From contig NZ_JHQL01000001.1 in NCBI RefSeq assembly GCF_000712975.1, forward strand, positions 910,625 through 974,624: a DNA stretch of 64,000 bases, in the 5' to 3' direction. Source of the DNA: Vreelandella neptunia. Lineage in GTDB: Bacteria; Pseudomonadota; Gammaproteobacteria; Pseudomonadales; Halomonadaceae. The translations under genes and the position numbers were made by a program. The notes below the pieces were generated by a model, which saw only the letters and a list, made by a program, of their open reading frames with translations, searched no databases and had not been told where the DNA came from. Positions 37,316 to 45,600 of this stretch are shown here, one piece after another; the first letter of the stretch is position 1, and every line of letters begins with the position of its first letter.

Positions 37316-39955
37316 ATGAACACGAATTATCGCAAGCCGCTGCCAGGCGTAACGGCAGAAGGTGCGCCGGTAGATTTCTTCGATGCGCAGCAAGCCGTTG
37401 AGGATATCCAGCCTGGCGCCTACGCGACGCTACCCTATACGTCCAGGGTGTTGGCCGAGCAGTTGGTTCGTCGCTGCGACCCAGCGTTGCTAACCGATGC
37501 CCTAAAGCAGCTCATTGAACGTAAACAAGACTTGGACTTCCCCTGGTACCCGGCGCGGGTGGTATGTCACGACATTCTTGGGCAAACCGCGTTGGTAGAC
37601 CTTGCAGGCCTACGCGATGCGATTGCTGAAAAGGGTGGTGACCCAGCGAAAGTAAACCCTGTGGTGCCCACGCAGCTGATCGTTGACCACTCATTGGCCG
37701 TTGAGCACGCAGGGTTTGAGAAAGACGCGTTCGAAAAAAACCGCCAGGTAGAAGATCGCCGTAATGATGACCGCTTCCATTTTATTAATTGGACCAAAGT
37801 GGCTTTTGAGAACGTCGATGTTATTCCTCCGGGTAACGGCATTATGCACCAGATTAATCTGGAAAAAATGTCACCGGTGGTGCAGTGCCGCCCTGATGAA
37901 CAAGGCGTGCATATTGCTTACCCGGATACCTGTGTAGGTACCGATAGCCACACGCCAATGGTCGATGCGCTGGGCGTCATTTCCGTCGGCGTTGGCGGTC
38001 TTGAAGCTGAAAGTGTGATGCTGGGTCGCGCGTCGATGATGCGCCTGCCGGATATCGTCGGTGTAGAACTCTCCGGCAAGCTGCAGCCGGGCATCACCAG
38101 CACCGATATGGTGCTGGCGATTACCGAGTTTCTACGCAAAGAGCGCGTGGTGGGTGCCTACCTGGAGTTTTACGGAGAAGGCGCTGACGCGTTAACCGTT
38201 GGTGACCGGGCGACCATTTCCAACATGACGCCAGAGTACGGTGCTACGGCGGCGATGTTCTACATCGACAACCAAACCATTGACTACCTCAAACTCACAG
38301 GTCGTGAAGATGAGCAGGTGGCCTTGGTGGAAGCCTATGCCAAGCACACAGGGCTGTGGGCCGATAGTTTAAAAACTGCTGAGTATGAGCGGATACTGCG
38401 CTTTGATCTTTCCAGCGTTACCCGCACCTTGGCAGGGCCTTCCAACCCCCATGCGCATTTGCCCACTTCGGAGCTTGCCCAGCGCGGTATAGCGATTGAC
38501 CTGGATAAAGCGCGGGCCGACGAGCAAGCGGGCAGAATGCCGGATGGCGCGGTCATTATCGCCGCTATTACCAGCTGCACCAATACCTCTAACCCGCGTA
38601 ACATGGTGGCAGCAGGCTTAATTGCCCGTAATGCTAACCGCTTAGGGTTAACCCGCAAGCCGTGGGTAAAGTCGTCGCTGGCGCCGGGTTCGAAAACCGT
38701 CAAGATGTACTTAGAAGACGCTGGCTTGATGGATGAGCTGGAAGGACTTGGCTTTGGTGTCGTGGCATACGCCTGTACTACCTGTAACGGTATGTCCGGT
38801 GCGTTAGATCCGGTGATCCAGAAAGAAATTATTGATCGTGACCTATATGCCACGGCAGTACTTTCCGGTAACCGTAACTTCGATGGGCGCATTCACCCCT
38901 ATGCGAAGCAGGCATTTTTGGCATCGCCGCCCTTAGTGGTTGCTTACGCAATTGCGGGTACGATTCGCTTTGATATCGAGAAAGACGTACTGGGCACCGA
39001 CCAAGACGGTAACCCAGTAACGCTGAAAGATATCTGGCCCGACGATAGCGAAATCGATGCGATTGTGAAGGCTTCCGTGAAGCCGGAACAGTTCCGTCAA
39101 ACCTATATCCCAATGTTTGACCTCGACAAGAGCGCACGCACCCAGGTGAGCCCGCTTTACGAATGGCGGCCCCAGAGCACCTATATTCGTCGCCCGCCCT
39201 ATTGGGAAGGCAACATGGCTGCCGAGCGTGGCTTGAAAGGCATGCGTCCGCTGGCGATCTTGCCGGACAATATCACCACTGACCATCTGTCGCCCTCTAA
39301 CGCGATCATGATGGACAGTGCGGCTGGCGAGTATCTGCACAAGATGGGCTTGCCTGAGGAGGACTTTAACTCCTACGCGACCCATCGCGGCGACCATTTG
39401 ACGGCTCAGCGGGCGACCTTGGCCAACCCCAAGCTGTTTAATGAAATGGTGCACGACGAGCAGGGTAAAGTGTTGCAGGGGTCGCTGGCACGGGTTGAGC
39501 CAGAAGGCACTGTGACGCGGATGTGGGAAGCCATTGAAACGTATATGGCACGTAAACAGCCGCTGATCATTATTGCTGGTGCGGATTATGGTCAGGGTTC
39601 CTCGCGTGACTGGGCGGCGAAAGGTGTTGCGCTAGCGGGTGTTGAGGCGATTGTAGCTGAAGGGTTTGAGCGTATTCACCGCACCAACTTAATTGGTATG
39701 GGTGTGATGCCGCTGCAGTTTGAAGAAGGCACCACACGGAAAACCCTAGCGCTGGACGGTACGGAAGTCTTCGACGTAGAAGGTGTTCCTCAGCCTCGCG
39801 CAGAGCTGACGTTGGTTATTCATCGTCAAAGTGGTACCACTGAACGTGTGCCAGTGATCTGCCGCATTGATACTGCTGAAGAGGTCACGATCTACTCTGC
39901 CGGTGGGGTATTGCAGCGTTTCGCCCAGGATTTTCTTGAATCCACCACGGCGTAG
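37316..39955 (+). CDS. acnD: Fe-S-dependent 2-methylcitrate dehydratase AcnD
   Basis: An 879-residue aconitase-family protein that dehydrates 2-methylcitrate, replacing PrpD. Cluster Cys residues lie in AAITSCTNTSNPRNM and YACTTCNGMSGALDP. Other motifs: VCHDILGQTALVDLAGLRDA, TCVGTDSHTPMVDALGVISVGVGGLEAE, ILPDNITTDHLSPSNAIM, and the swivelling domain ADYGQGSSRDWAAKGVALAGVEAIVAEGFERIHRTNL. ATG 37316 has GAGAGG upstream; a GTG four codons earlier is possible. AcnD needs PrpF, which is encoded next, to yield the right isomer for hydration. Confidence 0.95.
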   Translation: MNTNYRKPLPGVTAEGAPVDFFDAQQAVEDIQPGAYATLPYTSRVLAEQLVRRCDPALLTDALKQLIERKQDLDFPWYPARVVCHDILGQTALVDLAGLRDAIAEKGGDPAKVNPVVPTQLIVDHSLAVEHAGFEKDAFEKNRQVEDRRNDDRFHFINWTKVAFENVDVIPPGNGIMHQINLEKMSPVVQCRPDEQGVHIAYPDTCVGTDSHTPMVDALGVISVGVGGLEAESVMLGRASMMRLPDIVGVELSGKLQPGITSTDMVLAITEFLRKERVVGAYLEFYGEGADALTVGDRATISNMTPEYGATAAMFYIDNQTIDYLKLTGREDEQVALVEAYAKHTGLWADSLKTAEYERILRFDLSSVTRTLAGPSNPHAHLPTSELAQRGIAIDLDKARADEQAGRMPDGAVIIAAITSCTNTSNPRNMVAAGLIARNANRLGLTRKPWVKSSLAPGSKTVKMYLEDAGLMDELEGLGFGVVAYACTTCNGMSGALDPVIQKEIIDRDLYATAVLSGNRNFDGRIHPYAKQAFLASPPLVVAYAIAGTIRFDIEKDVLGTDQDGNPVTLKDIWPDDSEIDAIVKASVKPEQFRQTYIPMFDLDKSARTQVSPLYEWRPQSTYIRRPPYWEGNMAAERGLKGMRPLAILPDNITTDHLSPSNAIMMDSAAGEYLHKMGLPEEDFNSYATHRGDHLTAQRATLANPKLFNEMVHDEQGKVLQGSLARVEPEGTVTRMWEAIETYMARKQPLIIIAGADYGQGSSRDWAAKGVALAGVEAIVAEGFERIHRTNLIGMGVMPLQFEEGTTRKTLALDGTEVFDVEGVPQPRAELTLVIHRQSGTTERVPVICRIDTAEEVTIYSAGGVLQRFAQDFLESTTA

Positions 39956-39996
39956 CCAAGCAGGCGTGTAACGTGTAGCGCCAAGGCGATTAATGA

Positions 39997-40029
39997 AAGA
40001 GCCCGTCGCTAAGCGTCGGGCTCTTTTTT
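39997..40029 (+). terminator. Rho-independent terminator between acnD and prpF
   Basis: The stem AAGAGCCCG (39997-40005) pairs with CGGGCTCTT (40017-40025), with further T to 40029. It lies 42 bp past the acnD stop and 92 bp before prpF, so prpF is either expressed by read-through or from its own promoter. Confidence 0.9.
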
Positions 40030-40120
40030 CGGCATGCGGTTAGTGAACATGGTCATTGGAAAACGACATTGAGCATGGTCATTAGGCATCGTCATCGAAA
40101 ATGGTTAGGGAGCGTTGTTT

Positions 40121-41299
40121 ATGTCTCATGTTGCGCAAATTAGTATTCCCGCCACTTATATGCGAGGCGGCACCAGTAAAGGGGTGTTTTTTACCCTAAA
40201 CGACTTGCCCGAGGCAGCGAGAGTGCCAGGAGAGGCGCGGGATAAGCTGCTCCTGAGGGTGATTGGAAGCCCCGACCCCTATGAAAAACAGATTGATGGG
40301 ATGGGTGGGGCGACATCCAGCACGAGTAAAACGGTTATTCTTTCCAAGAGCGAGTCCGTGGATCACGATGTGGATTATCTATTTGGGCAAGTGTCTATTG
40401 ATAAGCCGTTTGTAGATTGGAGCGGTAACTGTGGCAACTTGTCAGCAGCTGTCGGCCCCTATGCAATTGCTAATGGGTTAATTGATCCCGCCAAGGTGCC
40501 GGAAAATGGTGTGGCTGAAGTGCGTATTTGGCAGGTCAATATTGGTAAAACCATTGTGTCTCAAGTGCCTATTGTGAATGGTCAGGTGCAAGAGACCGGC
40601 GATTTTGAGCTGGATGGCGTGACCTTTCCTGCTGCAGAAATCCCCGTGGCTTTTATGGACCCTGCTGACGGTGAGGGGGCCATTTTCCCCACTGGCAACT
40701 TGGTAGATGAGTTGGAAGTGCCTGGGGTTGGCGTTTTAAAAGCGACGCTGATTAATGCAGGTATTCCCACCGTGTTTGTTAACGCCCAGGACATCGGCTA
40801 TACCGGCTGTGAGTTACAAGAAGCGATTAACAGCGATGCCAAGGCGCTTGCTATGTTCGAGACTATTCGTGCCCACGGCGCGGTGCGTATGGGATTGATT
40901 AAGCACGTTGATGAAGCGGCCAGCCGACAGCATACGCCGAAGGTGGCTTTTGTTGCCCCACCGGCTAGCTATACCGCCTCCAGTGGTAAAGCGGTGAGTG
41001 CAGAAAATATCGATTTGGTGGTGAGAGCGCTTTCAATGGGTAAGCTGCATCATGCGATGATGGGCACTGCAGCGGTGGCGATTGGTGCAGCTGCCGCTAT
41101 TCAAGGCACGCTGGTGAACTTAGCCGCAGGCGGAGATGAGCGGGAAGCGGTTACCTTTGGCCATCCTTCTGGCTCCTTGCGAGTCGGGGCCAAGGCAAGC
41201 CTAACGGACGGGCGTTGGCAGATAGATCAAGCGGTGATGAGCCGTAGCGCACGGGTATTGATGGAAGGAGCGGTACGAATACCAGGCGATAGTTTTTAA
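40121..41299 (+). CDS. prpF: 2-Methylaconitate isomerase PrpF
   Basis: A 392-residue protein of the PrpF family (diaminopimelate-epimerase-like fold), which isomerises 2-methylaconitate made by AcnD. Motifs: IPATYMRGGTSKGVFF, IGSPDPYEKQIDGMGGATSSTSKTVI, WSGNCGNLSAAVGPYAI, NAGIPTVFVNAQDIGYTG and VTFGHPSGSLRVGA. AGGGAG lies about 8 nt before ATG 40121; a TTG two codons upstream is not preferred. It completes the AcnD/PrpF form of the pathway. Confidence 0.95.
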   Translation: MSHVAQISIPATYMRGGTSKGVFFTLNDLPEAARVPGEARDKLLLRVIGSPDPYEKQIDGMGGATSSTSKTVILSKSESVDHDVDYLFGQVSIDKPFVDWSGNCGNLSAAVGPYAIANGLIDPAKVPENGVAEVRIWQVNIGKTIVSQVPIVNGQVQETGDFELDGVTFPAAEIPVAFMDPADGEGAIFPTGNLVDELEVPGVGVLKATLINAGIPTVFVNAQDIGYTGCELQEAINSDAKALAMFETIRAHGAVRMGLIKHVDEAASRQHTPKVAFVAPPASYTASSGKAVSAENIDLVVRALSMGKLHHAMMGTAAVAIGAAAAIQGTLVNLAAGGDEREAVTFGHPSGSLRVGAKASLTDGRWQIDQAVMSRSARVLMEGAVRIPGDSF

Positions 41300-41346
41300 T
41301 ATCGCTTTTAAGCAGTGCTTAAGCACTAGTAATGTGTTGGCATGAT

Positions 41347-41395
41347 GTAGTGGTTAAGAAATAGCAGTTAAGAGATAGCAGTTAAGAGATAGTGG
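41347..41395. repeat. 14-bp tandem repeat after prpF
   Basis: ATAGCAGTTAAGAG occurs twice exactly (41361-41374 and 41375-41388), with a diverged unit before and a partial one after. It lies in the gap between prpF and comEA. Confidence 0.85.
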
Positions 41396-41413
41396 CTATG
41401 CAGCCTTGATGAT

Positions 41414-41442
41414 AAAAGCCGCTTGGGTCTCCCAAGCGGCTT
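41414..41442 (-). terminator. Terminator of comEA (possibly bidirectional)
   Basis: A perfect 12-bp stem AAGCCGCTTGGG/CCCAAGCGGCTT with a TCT loop. On the minus strand it is followed by TTTT; on the plus strand there is no T-run beyond the stem, so it mainly serves comEA. Confidence 0.8.
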
Positions 41443-41488
41443 CAACCATTGCTTATAATAGCTATTACGTTAATTACTCGTACGTTAA

Positions 41489-41773
41489 TTACTCGGTAAC
41501 TGTCACTTGATCACGCATGCGGTCAACGGTGGCAGGGCCAATACCGCTAACCCGGGTGAGGTCATCTGCATCTGCAAACGCTCCATTGTTCTCGCGTTCT
41601 TCTATAATGGCTGCCGCACGGCTCGGGCCAATACCAGGTAGTTCAGCCAGCAGCTCCGCATCTGCCGTGTTCACATTAATGGGCGTTATATCCTGTGCTA
41701 AAGCAAGGCTTGATATGCCTAAGCTTAAGCTCAAAAATAGAGCAGCGAATAGTCCTTTGAGAGTTATTGGCAT
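41489..41773 (-). CDS. ComEA-like helix-hairpin-helix DNA-binding protein
   Basis: A 94-residue exported protein. The signal peptide ends at ALA26-Q27. The mature ~68 residues are a double helix-hairpin-helix domain: INVNTADAELLAELPGIGPSRAAAIIEERENNGAFADADDLTRVSGIGPATVDRMRD. Proteins of this form bind DNA in the periplasm during natural transformation. I see no other competence gene in the window, so a DNA-uptake role is by family. Confidence 0.9.
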   Translation of the reverse strand: MPITLKGLFAALFLSLSLGISSLALAQDITPINVNTADAELLAELPGIGPSRAAAIIEERENNGAFADADDLTRVSGIGPATVDRMRDQVTVTE

Positions 41774-42079
41774 TATTAGTATCCTCTTGTTTTCCCTGGA
41801 GTCGCCTTACCATAGGTAATTATGTTAGGCAGTGAAATGTTGCGGTGGTTTGCATACGCAAAACATTCCCTGTTGCTTCTATTCCCTATCCCATCTATTC
41901 CCTATCCCATCTATTCCCTGTTACTTCTAGTTCTCTTTGCCTTGACTAAATTAATACGTTTATAGGATGAGTGCTGTAAGACATTAACGATGATTTTTGT
42001 AAGATTTTTGCTATCTGATAATGGTCAATCGCCTACACAGCAAGGTGAAATTGGCTGTTATAATGTTGGGAAATGAAAA
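41774..42079. other. Intergenic region between comEA and pyrF, with 16-bp tandem repeat
   Basis: These 306 bases include the comEA promoter side and the pyrF promoter side. At 41879-41919 CTATTCCCTATCCCAT is repeated 2.6 times. No gene or other clear site is visible. Confidence 0.7.
41879..41919. repeat. 16-bp tandem repeat upstream of pyrF
   Basis: CTATTCCCTATCCCAT at 41879-41894 and 41895-41910, then a partial third copy CTATTCCCT. The two complete copies are identical. Confidence 0.92.
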
Positions 42080-42793
42080 ATGGAGTTAAACGCAGTGTCT
42101 ACTGATTCCCCTTTGATTATTGCTTTGGATTACTGCTCTCTTGACGCGGCTTTGTGCATGGCAGATCAGCTTGATCCTAAGCGCTGCCGGGTGAAGGTCG
42201 GTAAAGAGCTGTTTACGCGTAGTGGCCCTGCGGTGTTAGAAGCCTTGCATGGCCGTGGTTTTGAAATTTTCCTAGACTTAAAATTTCATGATATTCCGAA
42301 TACCGTAGCAGGTGCGGTACAGGCAGCGGCAGAGCAAGGTGTCTGGATGGTTAACGTGCATGCGTCCGGTGGCCGTAAAATGATGGAGGCGGCCGCTAAG
42401 CGCTTAGATGACCATGGCTTAAACACGCATCTTATTGCCGTTACTGTGCTTACCAGTATGCAAGCTGAGGATTTAAGTGAGACGGGCATCGATGATACGC
42501 CAGAAGAGCATGTCTTACGTTTAGCATCCTTAACGCAGCAGAGCGGATTAGGTGGGGTAGTGTGTTCAGCTCAAGAGGCGGCGCAAATTAAGTCGCTTTG
42601 TGGTAACGATTTCTTGAAAGTAACGCCAGGTATTCGGCCTAGCTTTGCTGCGGCTAATGATCAACAGCGAATTATGACACCCAGTGATGCAATGCGCGTT
42701 GGCAGTACTCACTTAGTGATTGGACGGCCAGTCACTCAAGCAGAAGAACCTATGGTGGCGCTTGCAGCTATAGAAGCTGAGCTGGAGGGCTGA
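42080..42793 (+). CDS. pyrF: Orotidine 5'-phosphate decarboxylase
   Basis: A 237-residue TIM-barrel enzyme for the last step of UMP synthesis. The catalytic Lys-Asp network lies in [17 protein letters not shown]. Other motifs: [31 protein letters not shown] and VTPGIRPSF, with the phosphate-binding end [13 protein letters not shown] 42080 gives five extra residues over a GTG at 42095, which has GGAG about 10 nt upstream and may be the real start. It is convergent with lapB (4-bp gap). Confidence 0.95.
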   Translation: MELNAVSTDSPLIIALDYCSLDAALCMADQLDPKRCRVKVGKELFTRSGPAVLEALHGRGFEIFLDLKFHDIPNTVAGAVQAAAEQGVWMVNVHASGGRKMMEAAAKRLDDHGLNTHLIAVTVLTSMQAEDLSETGIDDTPEEHVLRLASLTQQSGLGGVVCSAQEAAQIKSLCGNDFLKVTPGIRPSFAAANDQQRIMTPSDAMRVGSTHLVIGRPVTQAEEPMVALAAIEAELEG

Positions 42794-42797
42794 TTCA

Positions 42798-43994
42798 TTA
42801 CTCGCCATCGACACCTGTAATAGGTTTAATGGTGCCCCAGCGTCGGCAGCTCGGGCACTGCCAAGCCAAGTTATCGCTTGCAAAGCCACATCGGCGGCAA
42901 CGATGGCGAGGCTTGCCCTCTAAAAGAGCGTCGGTATGGTGCTTTAAAAGCAATAAGCGGGTGTCTGGCGGTGTTTTTCCACTTAGACGTTGGCTTTCAT
43001 GATAAAGGTCGATTAAGTAATCGAGCCCTCCTAGACTGGGTGCCTCCCTTAACCATTCGCCCGTTCGTTCAATAGCGCTATCTACGCCATCTCGTTGATG
43101 AACGAGTTCTCCTAAAGCGATAATGATGCTGGTGTACGGTGCTTGCCACAGCAGCCGATAAAGATGCGTTTCAAAGCCCTGAATGTCGTTATTACGCTCA
43201 TAGGCATGCTGAAGGGCGGGTAGCATGGTGGGAATGTGAGCAATATCCTGTTGGGGAATATGGCTCAGTCGTTCAATGGCACGCGTGTAATGCCCATTAT
43301 CCATCTCTAGCTCGGCAAGCAGTAATGTTGCGCGGACGCATCGCTCATCGAGTTGTAGTGCTTTTTTTAAGTGTTTGCGGGCGAGCGCTCTACTTGCTTG
43401 TTGTATCTCTTCCTGAGCGAGCTCACATAGCCAGTGAGCAGCCGGGCGACGCATGCCAGGTTGTTGCTTTATCAATGATTGCGCCACGTCGAAGGCTTCT
43501 TGCCACTCTTTTTCGCGCTCAAGTAAATCAATCAATAATCGTTTGGCTTCCTGACGATAGAGGTCACTGAGTGATTTGTCGAGAAGCGCTCTCAGCAGTC
43601 GCTGGGCACGGTCATGAACGCCTAACGCCATAAAATCGCGCGCTAGTTCAAGCTGCACATGTTCGTTCGTTATAGTGGAAAGGGCAGGGCGAGCCAGAAG
43701 GTTTTGATGAATCCTTACGGCTTTGTCGGCTTCACCACGTGCACGAAACAGCTTGCCTAGCGCGATATGGGTTTCTACCGTGTCGCTGTTGACATCTAGT
43801 GCGTTGATGAACGTGTTGATCGCTTCGTCGGGCTGCTCGTTAAGCAGATAGTTAAGCCCGACGAAGTACTCTTTCGATAAGCCTATCGTGCGCGAGGAAG
43901 GGGGGCGCAAGCGGCGGGATGTATAACGAACACCCAGGCCAAAACCGATGGCGATGGCTGCCAATAGAACGCTTAGCAGCACGACATCGAACAT
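42798..43994 (-). CDS. lapB: Lipopolysaccharide assembly protein LapB (YciM)
   Basis: A 398-residue inner-membrane-anchored regulator of LPS synthesis; in E. coli it steers FtsH degradation of LpxC. Residues 1-20 are a transmembrane anchor (VVLLSVLLAAIAIGFGLGV). Residues ~45-350 are tetratricopeptide repeats (EYFVGLNYLLNEQPDEAINTFINALDVNSDTVETHIALGKLFRARGEADKAVRI). The C-terminal rubredoxin-like metal site is RCRRCGFASDNLAWQCPSCRRWGT, with four Cys. It starts directly after the lapA stop with AAGGAA upstream. Confidence 0.95.
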   Translation of the reverse strand: MFDVVLLSVLLAAIAIGFGLGVRYTSRRLRPPSSRTIGLSKEYFVGLNYLLNEQPDEAINTFINALDVNSDTVETHIALGKLFRARGEADKAVRIHQNLLARPALSTITNEHVQLELARDFMALGVHDRAQRLLRALLDKSLSDLYRQEAKRLLIDLLEREKEWQEAFDVAQSLIKQQPGMRRPAAHWLCELAQEEIQQASRALARKHLKKALQLDERCVRATLLLAELEMDNGHYTRAIERLSHIPQQDIAHIPTMLPALQHAYERNNDIQGFETHLYRLLWQAPYTSIIIALGELVHQRDGVDSAIERTGEWLREAPSLGGLDYLIDLYHESQRLSGKTPPDTRLLLLKHHTDALLEGKPRHRCRRCGFASDNLAWQCPSCRRWGTIKPITGVDGE

Positions 43995-44300
43995 TTATGC
44001 CAGTTCCTTAAGCTCCTGGGTACGCAAGCGATCCAGCTCTTTTTGCTGCTGCTTATTATGGCGCTCGCTTCGAGCTAATTGCGCTTTAAGCCGTATATAA
44101 ACGCCTAGCATGGCGAGCATGCCTAAAATGACGCCAAGAGCTAACGTAGCCAGTAACCAAACCGAGAGGGACACAGGCGGTAGTTCTGCCCAGATCAGGT
44201 TTAAGGCGATAGTTTGTTGGTTGTTGACGGCAAATAAAATACCTACCAGCAGAACAACCAGCAATATGATGGCCAGAATCAGCCCTTTGATCCAACGCAT
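43995..44300 (-). CDS. lapA: Lipopolysaccharide assembly protein LapA (YciS)
   Basis: A 101-residue inner-membrane protein with two transmembrane segments (ILAIILLVVLLVGILFAV and VWLLATLALGVILGMLAML) and a cytosolic coiled coil (KAQLARSERHNKQQQKELDRLRTQE). The NNQQTIALNLIWAELP loop is typical of LapA. It acts with LapB, whose start codon follows immediately. Confidence 0.93.
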   Translation of the reverse strand: MRWIKGLILAIILLVVLLVGILFAVNNQQTIALNLIWAELPPVSLSVWLLATLALGVILGMLAMLGVYIRLKAQLARSERHNKQQQKELDRLRTQELKELA

Positions 44301-44446
44301 GAGAGTTTCCTAGTCAGTGACATTCATAATGGCTCTATTGTGTATTAGTCGTGGCGTGGCGTCATCCCGCATAAAGTAGGATAGCCCGATCATATCAACA
44401 CTCTTGCTATTGACGACGCCAACGTTGCATAACCTTGGTAAGCTTA

Positions 44447-44743
44447 CTAATAGCCTAGTGCTCGGCTAGCATCTACCTGCTCACGAAGCTCCTTGCCAGG
44501 TTTAAAGTGCGGCACGTACTTACCATCCAAGTCGACTGGGTCTCCCGTTTTTGGGTTGCGCCCAGTACGCGGCTCTCGGTAGTGTAATGAAAAGCTGCCG
44601 AACCCTCGGATTTCAACACGCCCTCCACTTGCAAGCGCATCGGTCATGTCGTCTAAAATAATACGCACCGCCGTTTCCACTTCTTTGGCGGATAGCTCCG
44701 GTTGACGCATCGCAATTTGTTCGATTAATTCAGATTTGGTCAT
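44447..44743 (-). CDS. ihfB: Integration host factor beta subunit
   Basis: A 98-residue HU/IHF-family DNA-bending protein. [33 protein letters not shown] is the N-terminal helical part. [27 protein letters not shown] is the arm, with the intercalating Pro in RNPKTG. GGGAG precedes the ATG. It normally follows rpsA, but rpsA is absent here and the next gene upstream is the divergent sdhE. Confidence 0.96.
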   Translation of the reverse strand: MTKSELIEQIAMRQPELSAKEVETAVRIILDDMTDALASGGRVEIRGFGSFSLHYREPRTGRNPKTGDPVDLDGKYVPHFKPGKELREQVDASRALGY

Positions 44744-44948
44744 CGGTTGGCTCCCTGCGAACTTTAAAGGCCGTGACGCACGTGCGACCTCGATAACAGC
44801 AAGGTCAGCATACTGCGCATGGCAGCATAAAACAATTCAGATAAAACAAGGTACTAGAATGAATATCAGCATAGGCGAAGCAAGGCGCTGGCGCGACCCC
44901 GTGGCTTAGGTATACTGACAACTCATTTTGTAACTGGAGAGGCTGACG

Positions 44949-45242
44949 TTGAACGACGATACTTCCCCTGCAGCCATACTGCGCAAGCGCCTTTATTGGC
45001 ATTCCCGTCGTGGCATGTGGGAGCTAGATTTATTGCTGATTCCTTTTCTCGAGCACCGTTTTGATGGGCTGAGTGAGGACGAACAGCTAGCCTATCAGCG
45101 TTTAATTGAAGAAGAGGATCAAGACCTCTTTGGATGGCTGATGCGTCGTGAGTGGCCCGAGGAGCCATCGTTAAAGCGCATCGTGAAGATGATTGTGGAC
45201 CATGCAGAAACTACCGATAACTCTGCTTATCGCACGCTCTAA
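44949..45242 (+). CDS. sdhE: FAD assembly factor SdhE
   Basis: A 97-residue protein that promotes covalent flavinylation of succinate dehydrogenase SdhA. The conserved RGMxE motif is in HSRRGMWELDLLLIPFLE, with the downstream acidic EEEDQDLFGWLM. The start is TTG at 44949 with GGAGAGG just upstream; no in-frame ATG precedes the conserved region. It overlaps ygfX by 41 bp, the order seen in E. coli (ygfY-ygfX). Confidence 0.92.
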   Translation: MNDDTSPAAILRKRLYWHSRRGMWELDLLLIPFLEHRFDGLSEDEQLAYQRLIEEEDQDLFGWLMRREWPEEPSLKRIVKMIVDHAETTDNSAYRTL

Positions 45243-45600
45243 AATACAGAGCGCTTTCCACGCTTTGCTGGCTGTTGGGTTATGTGCAATGGCGGCATGG
45301 CTGATAGGCTTATGGGTCGCGATACTATCGGCTTTAGTCGCCTTGCTGTTGCTAAGCCGAGAGTATCGCTATCAACCTACGGGCGAGCTGAGGGTTGTAA
45401 AAAGCGACTATCAACTTAGTGCTCAGTGGTTGTCAGAAGAAGGTGAGCTTGAAAACGAACAACCGGTTAATGCGGACTACGTAGGACCTTGGTTAATCGG
45501 ACTTCGAGTTGGGCCACAGAGACTTTGGCTATGGCCTGATAGCTTGCCAGCCCATAGCCAACGAGCGCTGAGGCGCTTATGCCATCGTCCTGGGCGATAG
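45202..45600 (+). CDS. YgfX family membrane protein
   Basis: About 132 residues from ATG 45202, which lies inside sdhE. Two hydrophobic segments (FHALLAVGLCAMAAWLIGLWVAILSALVALLLL) are followed by a small soluble part containing GPWLIGLRVGPQRLWLWPDSLPAHSQRALRRLCHR, diagnostic of YgfX/CptA. E. coli ygfX-ygfY was once proposed as a toxin-antitoxin pair, but ygfY is SdhE; YgfX function remains unclear. The 3' end overlaps the convergent nadB by 24 bp. Confidence 0.85.
   Translation: MQKLPITLLIARSKIQSAFHALLAVGLCAMAAWLIGLWVAILSALVALLLLSREYRYQPTGELRVVKSDYQLSAQWLSEEGELENEQPVNADYVGPWLIGLRVGPQRLWLWPDSLPAHSQRALRRLCHRPGR

Noticed and set aside
38335-38892. Minus-strand frame of 185 codons inside acnD
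   Set aside because: It lies wholly opposite conserved aconitase motifs and reflects codon bias of the real gene.
44949-45600. ygfY-ygfX as a toxin-antitoxin system
   Set aside because: The first gene has the RGMxE motif of the flavinylation factor SdhE; the toxin-antitoxin reading is not needed.
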